Shown piece by piece: positions 23,998-24,472 of a stretch of 24,472 nucleotides of DNA. Within the stretch, counting starts at the first letter, position 1; every line of letters begins with the position of its first letter. The stretch comes from Burkholderiaceae bacterium (lineage in GTDB: Bacteria > Pseudomonadota > Gammaproteobacteria > Burkholderiales > Burkholderiaceae_C), in contig JAISNB010000146.1 in NCBI GenBank assembly GCA_031276435.1, forward strand, positions 1-24,472. The letters run 5' to 3'. Under the pieces are notes generated by a model that was not told the origin of the DNA, made no database searches, and saw only the letters and a list, made by a program, of their open reading frames with translations. The position numbers and the translations under genes were made by a program.

Positions 23998-24472
23998 CTA
24001 CTCCAGTGCCACTTCCACGCACCGGGCATCGGCGCTGGCGGCAGCAACTTGCCCAGGCTCTCCAAGCGCCACCCTGTCATCGCCAACGCCCAGCGCGGCC
24101 AGCGCCCCGCGCACAGCCAGCGCGCGCTGGCGGGCCAGCGCCAGGCTTTGCGCCTGATTGCCGCTGGCCTCGTCGTACCAGGCGCGGATTGCCGCTTTCT
24201 GCCCCGCGGCCACGCCCCTGACCACATCGGCCAGCGCGTCGGCCGCGCCAGAAGCCAAAGTGGCGCTGGCACTGGCAAAGCAAAACCTGACCGCCCCCGG
24301 CCCAACCCCCACCACGTCCGCCTCGTCCGCAAGCGCCCCGGCTGGCGTGGCTCGCGCCATCGTGGCCGCGCCCGTCACAGCCAGCGCATTCAGCGTCAGC
24401 GCCGACACGGGCAGGCTGCTTCTGCACTGCAACAAAAGCGCGCCGAGCGCCGCGGCAACAATCAACAAGGCA
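23998..24472 (-). CDS. OmpA-family protein, C-terminal part (5' end beyond window)
   Basis: About 158 codons are visible; the frame stays open to the window edge, so the start is outside. A membrane or signal segment ('LIVAAALGALLLQC') is followed by a variable Ala-rich region. An OmpA-like peptidoglycan-binding domain follows: 'GAVRFCFASASATLASGAADALADVV', 'AAIRAWYDEASGNQAQ', 'LARQRALAVRGALAALGVGDDRV', 'CVEVALE'. The arrangement matches the small OmpA-family proteins common in Comamonadaceae, in which the phrase 'ISGFHDATGN' takes the place of 'IRAWYDEASGN'. The Cys in 'ADARCVEV' stands where Arg is usual. Role: probably cell-wall attachment of the envelope; partner genes lie outside the window. 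Confidence 0.75.
   Translation of the reverse strand, partial: ALLIVAAALGALLLQCRSSLPVSALTLNALAVTGAATMARATPAGALADEADVVGVGPGAVRFCFASASATLASGAADALADVVRGVAAGQKAAIRAWYDEASGNQAQSLALARQRALAVRGALAALGVGDDRVALGEPGQVAAASADARCVEVALE

Noticed and set aside
1..24472. CRISPR array, tRNA, rRNA, insertion sequence or prophage genes
   Set aside because: No regularly spaced direct repeats, no tRNA-like cloverleaf, no ribosomal RNA motifs and no transposase, integrase or phage structural proteins were recognised by reading the window.

Overview
The window looks like chromosomal DNA of a betaproteobacterium, most likely Burkholderiales/Comamonadaceae. This is inferred from the high GC content with strong G/C third-position bias, the MuxABC-OpmB-type efflux operon order, the DUF2339-DUF3999 pair and the Comamonadaceae-style OmpA-like protein. 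No rRNA, tRNA, CRISPR array, transposase or integrase gene was recognised.

Layout. (1) 1-9268, minus strand: a complete tripartite RND efflux operon read right to left. It holds a periplasmic adaptor (mdtA/muxA-like), two different RND permeases (mdtB- and mdtC-like) and an outer-membrane lipoprotein channel of the NodT/OpmB type, which is cut by the left window edge. (2) 9269-9871: a long intergenic region. (3) 9872-12930, plus strand: a visibly less GC-rich accessory block with closely spaced genes. These are a secreted LprI/DUF1311 protein, a divergent two-domain ABC-F ATPase, a secreted YiiX-like NlpC/P60-type hydrolase, and an unrecognised 164-residue protein. (4) 13105-13787, plus: a ribbon-helix-helix/PIN type II toxin-antitoxin pair with 1-nt overlap. 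(5) 13859-14518, minus: a nitrobindin/THAP4-type heme-binding beta-barrel protein. (6) 14902-15969, plus: a GT4 glycosyltransferase followed by a convincing intrinsic terminator. (7) 16111-21728, minus: a two-gene unit of a very large polytopic DUF2339 protein and a DUF3999 protein. (8) 22070-23653, plus: a PstS-like substrate-binding domain fused behind about six membrane segments. (9) 23998-24472, minus: the C-terminal part of an OmpA-family protein, cut by the right edge.

How the genes work together. MdtA-like adaptor, MdtB/MdtC-like heteromeric pump and the outer-membrane channel form one drug-export machine spanning both membranes. The LprI-like, ABC-F and YiiX-like genes sit 20-28 nt apart and are probably cotranscribed. 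Their families (lysozyme inhibition, ribosome protection, cell-wall or lipid amide hydrolysis) suggest an envelope/antibiotic stress cassette, but that joint role is inference. The DUF2339 and DUF3999 genes are spaced so that the ribosome-binding site of the second overlaps the stop of the first, implying coupled expression.

The most noteworthy items are the low-GC LprI/ABC-F/YiiX block, the membrane-PstS fusion, the Ala/Ser/Gly-rich insertion in the MdtC-like pump, the internal duplication in the DUF2339 protein, the PIN toxin with an apparently lost catalytic Glu, and several families of intergenic palindromes. I found no clear evidence for a wholly new system; the accessory block is the best candidate.
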